This document shows, piece after piece, positions 5,570-6,567 of a stretch of 6,567 nucleotides of DNA. The translations under genes and the position numbers were made by a program. Origin of the DNA: Geobacter sp. UBA5608 (GTDB taxonomy: Bacteria > Desulfobacterota > Desulfuromonadia > Geobacterales > Pseudopelobacteraceae); contig DIKW01000053.1 of assembly GCA_002424705.1 (NCBI GenBank), forward strand, positions 28,793 through 35,359, written 5' to 3'. Position 1 is the first letter of the stretch; each line of letters starts with the position of its first letter. The notes beneath the pieces are model-generated. The model worked only from the letters and a program-made list of their open reading frames with translations, did not search any database and was not told the origin of the DNA.

Positions 5570-5598
5570 AGCATAGAACCTGTTGTTCTGCCGGTCAA
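5570..5598 (-). promoter_or_regulatory. Sigma70-type promoter for queC
   Basis: On the minus strand TTGACC (5598-5593), a 17-base spacer and TATGCT (5575-5570) form a good housekeeping promoter: five of six consensus bases at -35, four of six at -10, ideal spacing. The predicted start near 5563 gives a leader of about 25 bases, too short for a riboswitch such as preQ1. Confidence 0.7.
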
Positions 5599-5631
5599 GG
5601 GCCAAGGGTGACAGTGCGGGCTGCTTCATGC

Positions 5632-5646
5632 TAGAGTGCCGCCATG
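5632..5646 (+). promoter_or_regulatory. Possible -10 element placing the transcript start at the methyltransferase ATG
   Basis: TAGAGT (5632-5637) resembles a -10 box and ends 6 bases before the ATG at 5644, so transcription from it would begin at or near the start codon. A partial -35 (GTGACA or TGACAG, near 5608-5614) is at a loose distance. No clear Shine-Dalgarno precedes the ATG. Weak evidence. Confidence 0.22.
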
Positions 5647-6495
5647 GATGCCGTTCGCCGACATTATGAAGACCACCCCTACCCGCGCTACCCGCTCGTG
5701 GCGTCACTGCGGCGCCAGGATGTCACGCACCTCAAGCTGGACGCTCTCTGGCGGCGCCACAACGGCAGCGAACTGCCGCAGGGATCACGCCGCATCCTGA
5801 TCGCCGGTTGCGGCAGTTTCGCCCCCTACCCCTTCAGCCTGGCCAACCCCGGTTGCCGCATCACCGCCCTTGATCTCTCAGCAGCCAACATCAAGCGGGC
5901 ACGGCTGCACTGCGTGCTGCACCTACGCTTCAATCTGAACTTTATCGTCGGCGACCTGCTGGACCCGGCCGTGGCCAGCGGCCCCTTTGGCCTGATTGAC
6001 GCTTACGGTGTACTGCACCACCTGCCTGATCCCTTGGCCGGACTGCTGGCCTTAAAGCAACGGCTGACAAAAAACGGCCTGCTGCGGATCATGCTCTACA
6101 GCCACACTGCCCGCCGGGGGACCGAGGCGGCCCGCCGCGCAGTGCGACGGCTAGGGATTACCGATATCGCCGCCCTGGAGGCGTTGTATGAGCGCCTGCC
6201 GCACGGGTCACGACTGGCCCGGCGGCTGGCAGAAACTCCCGAAGGGAACTCCGATCATGGCCTGGCCGACGCCTTTCTGCACCCCCAGGTCACCACCTAC
6301 CGGGTTGCTGAACTGGCCGAGCTGTTGGCGGCGAGCGGCCTGGAGTTGCTGGCCTTCTGCCACCCGAGCGCCCTGAGCGACCCTACCCAGGAGTGGCAGC
6401 GGCTGACAACCCTGGAGGCCAACGGGACCCTGGATGAAAACTACGTGCTGCTGCTGCGCAACAGCGGCAATACCCGGCAAAACCAGCATAAATAA
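5644..6495 (+). CDS. Class I SAM-dependent methyltransferase, substrate unknown
   Basis: This 283-residue soluble protein looks like a Rossmann-fold methyltransferase. The N-terminus RRHYEDHPYPRYP (5-17) resembles the YEENPYPRW signature that I recall at the start of methyltransferase domains in some TPR-containing proteobacterial proteins. SAM-binding motif I is ILIAGCGSF (51-59), followed about 18 residues later by acidic Asp77 in ITALDLSAANIKRA (73-86), a likely ribose contact. Then come VGDLLDP (102-108), the motif IV-like FGLIDAYGVLHHLPDPLAG (115-133), and NGLLRIMLYS (144-153). The C-terminal part, including FLHPQVTTYRVAELAELLAASGLELLAF (211-238), fits a substrate-side helical region of the same group. 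Motif I has GCGSF rather than the common GxGxG. No TPR repeats are present, so it would be a stand-alone version. It diverges from queC across 106 bases. The family call is firm; the substrate is unknown. Confidence 0.85.
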   Translation: MDAVRRHYEDHPYPRYPLVASLRRQDVTHLKLDALWRRHNGSELPQGSRRILIAGCGSFAPYPFSLANPGCRITALDLSAANIKRARLHCVLHLRFNLNFIVGDLLDPAVASGPFGLIDAYGVLHHLPDPLAGLLALKQRLTKNGLLRIMLYSHTARRGTEAARRAVRRLGITDIAALEALYERLPHGSRLARRLAETPEGNSDHGLADAFLHPQVTTYRVAELAELLAASGLELLAFCHPSALSDPTQEWQRLTTLEANGTLDENYVLLLRNSGNTRQNQHK

Positions 6496-6567
6496 ACTGG
6501 ACTCTACCACCCAGATCAGCTATAAAACAGCGTTAAATTGCATTGGTCCTTTTTAAAGGCTTGATGT
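6496..6567. other. Tail after the methyltransferase, nothing identified
   Basis: Seventy-two AT-leaning bases up to the window edge. I see no hairpin with a T tract and no open frame; the weak symmetry CCTTTTTAAAGG at 6548-6559 is not convincing. Any terminator or next gene lies further on. Confidence 0.5.

Noticed and set aside
4869..5576. 235-codon plus-strand frame antisense to queC
   Set aside because: It is a shadow of a conserved gene and lacks motifs.

Overview
The window reads as ordinary chromosomal DNA from a GC-rich bacterium. My best guess is a member of the Desulfuromonadota (Geobacter / Trichlorobacter / Pelobacter propionicus type). That is an inference from the style of the Pta, CydAB and QueC proteins and from an intergenic repeat that I associate with this group from memory; nothing in the window proves it. 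Coding DNA is GC-rich, and the spaces between genes are more AT-rich.

Layout. (1) 1-846, plus strand: the 3' part of trpB (tryptophan synthase beta chain), ended by a strong intrinsic terminator at 876-902. (2) 904-2106, plus strand: a candidate promoter, a structured leader holding the first copy of an 88-bp repeat, then pta (phosphate acetyltransferase), ended by a hairpin at 2136-2165. (3) 2179-2302: a second copy of the repeat, inside a 124-bp unit with terminal inverted repeats that touches the stop codon of cydB. (4) 4679-2302, minus strand: cydA-cydB, a two-gene operon for a bd-type quinol oxidase, with overlapping inverted repeats just upstream of cydA. (5) 5537-4863, minus strand: queC, for the deazaguanine (queuosine) pathway, with a good sigma70-type promoter. 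(6) 5644-6495, plus strand, divergent from queC: a class I SAM-dependent methyltransferase of unknown substrate. The last 72 bases hold nothing I can name.

The genes do not form one pathway. They serve tryptophan synthesis, acetyl-CoA / acetyl-phosphate interconversion, oxygen reduction at low oxygen (in an anaerobe, probably oxygen protection), tRNA modification and an unknown methylation. Only cydA and cydB are clearly co-transcribed and form one complex.

I see no CRISPR, phage, toxin-antitoxin or defence system. The most interesting object is the repeat pair. The two copies match at 73 of 88 ungapped positions by hand count. Four of the differences fall in one predicted stem and form two complete compensatory A-T to G-C pair changes, which argues that the folded form is kept by selection. 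Lesser points are the overlapping palindromes in the cydA leader and unusual residues in QueC (SAGLDS) and CydB (DGFV).
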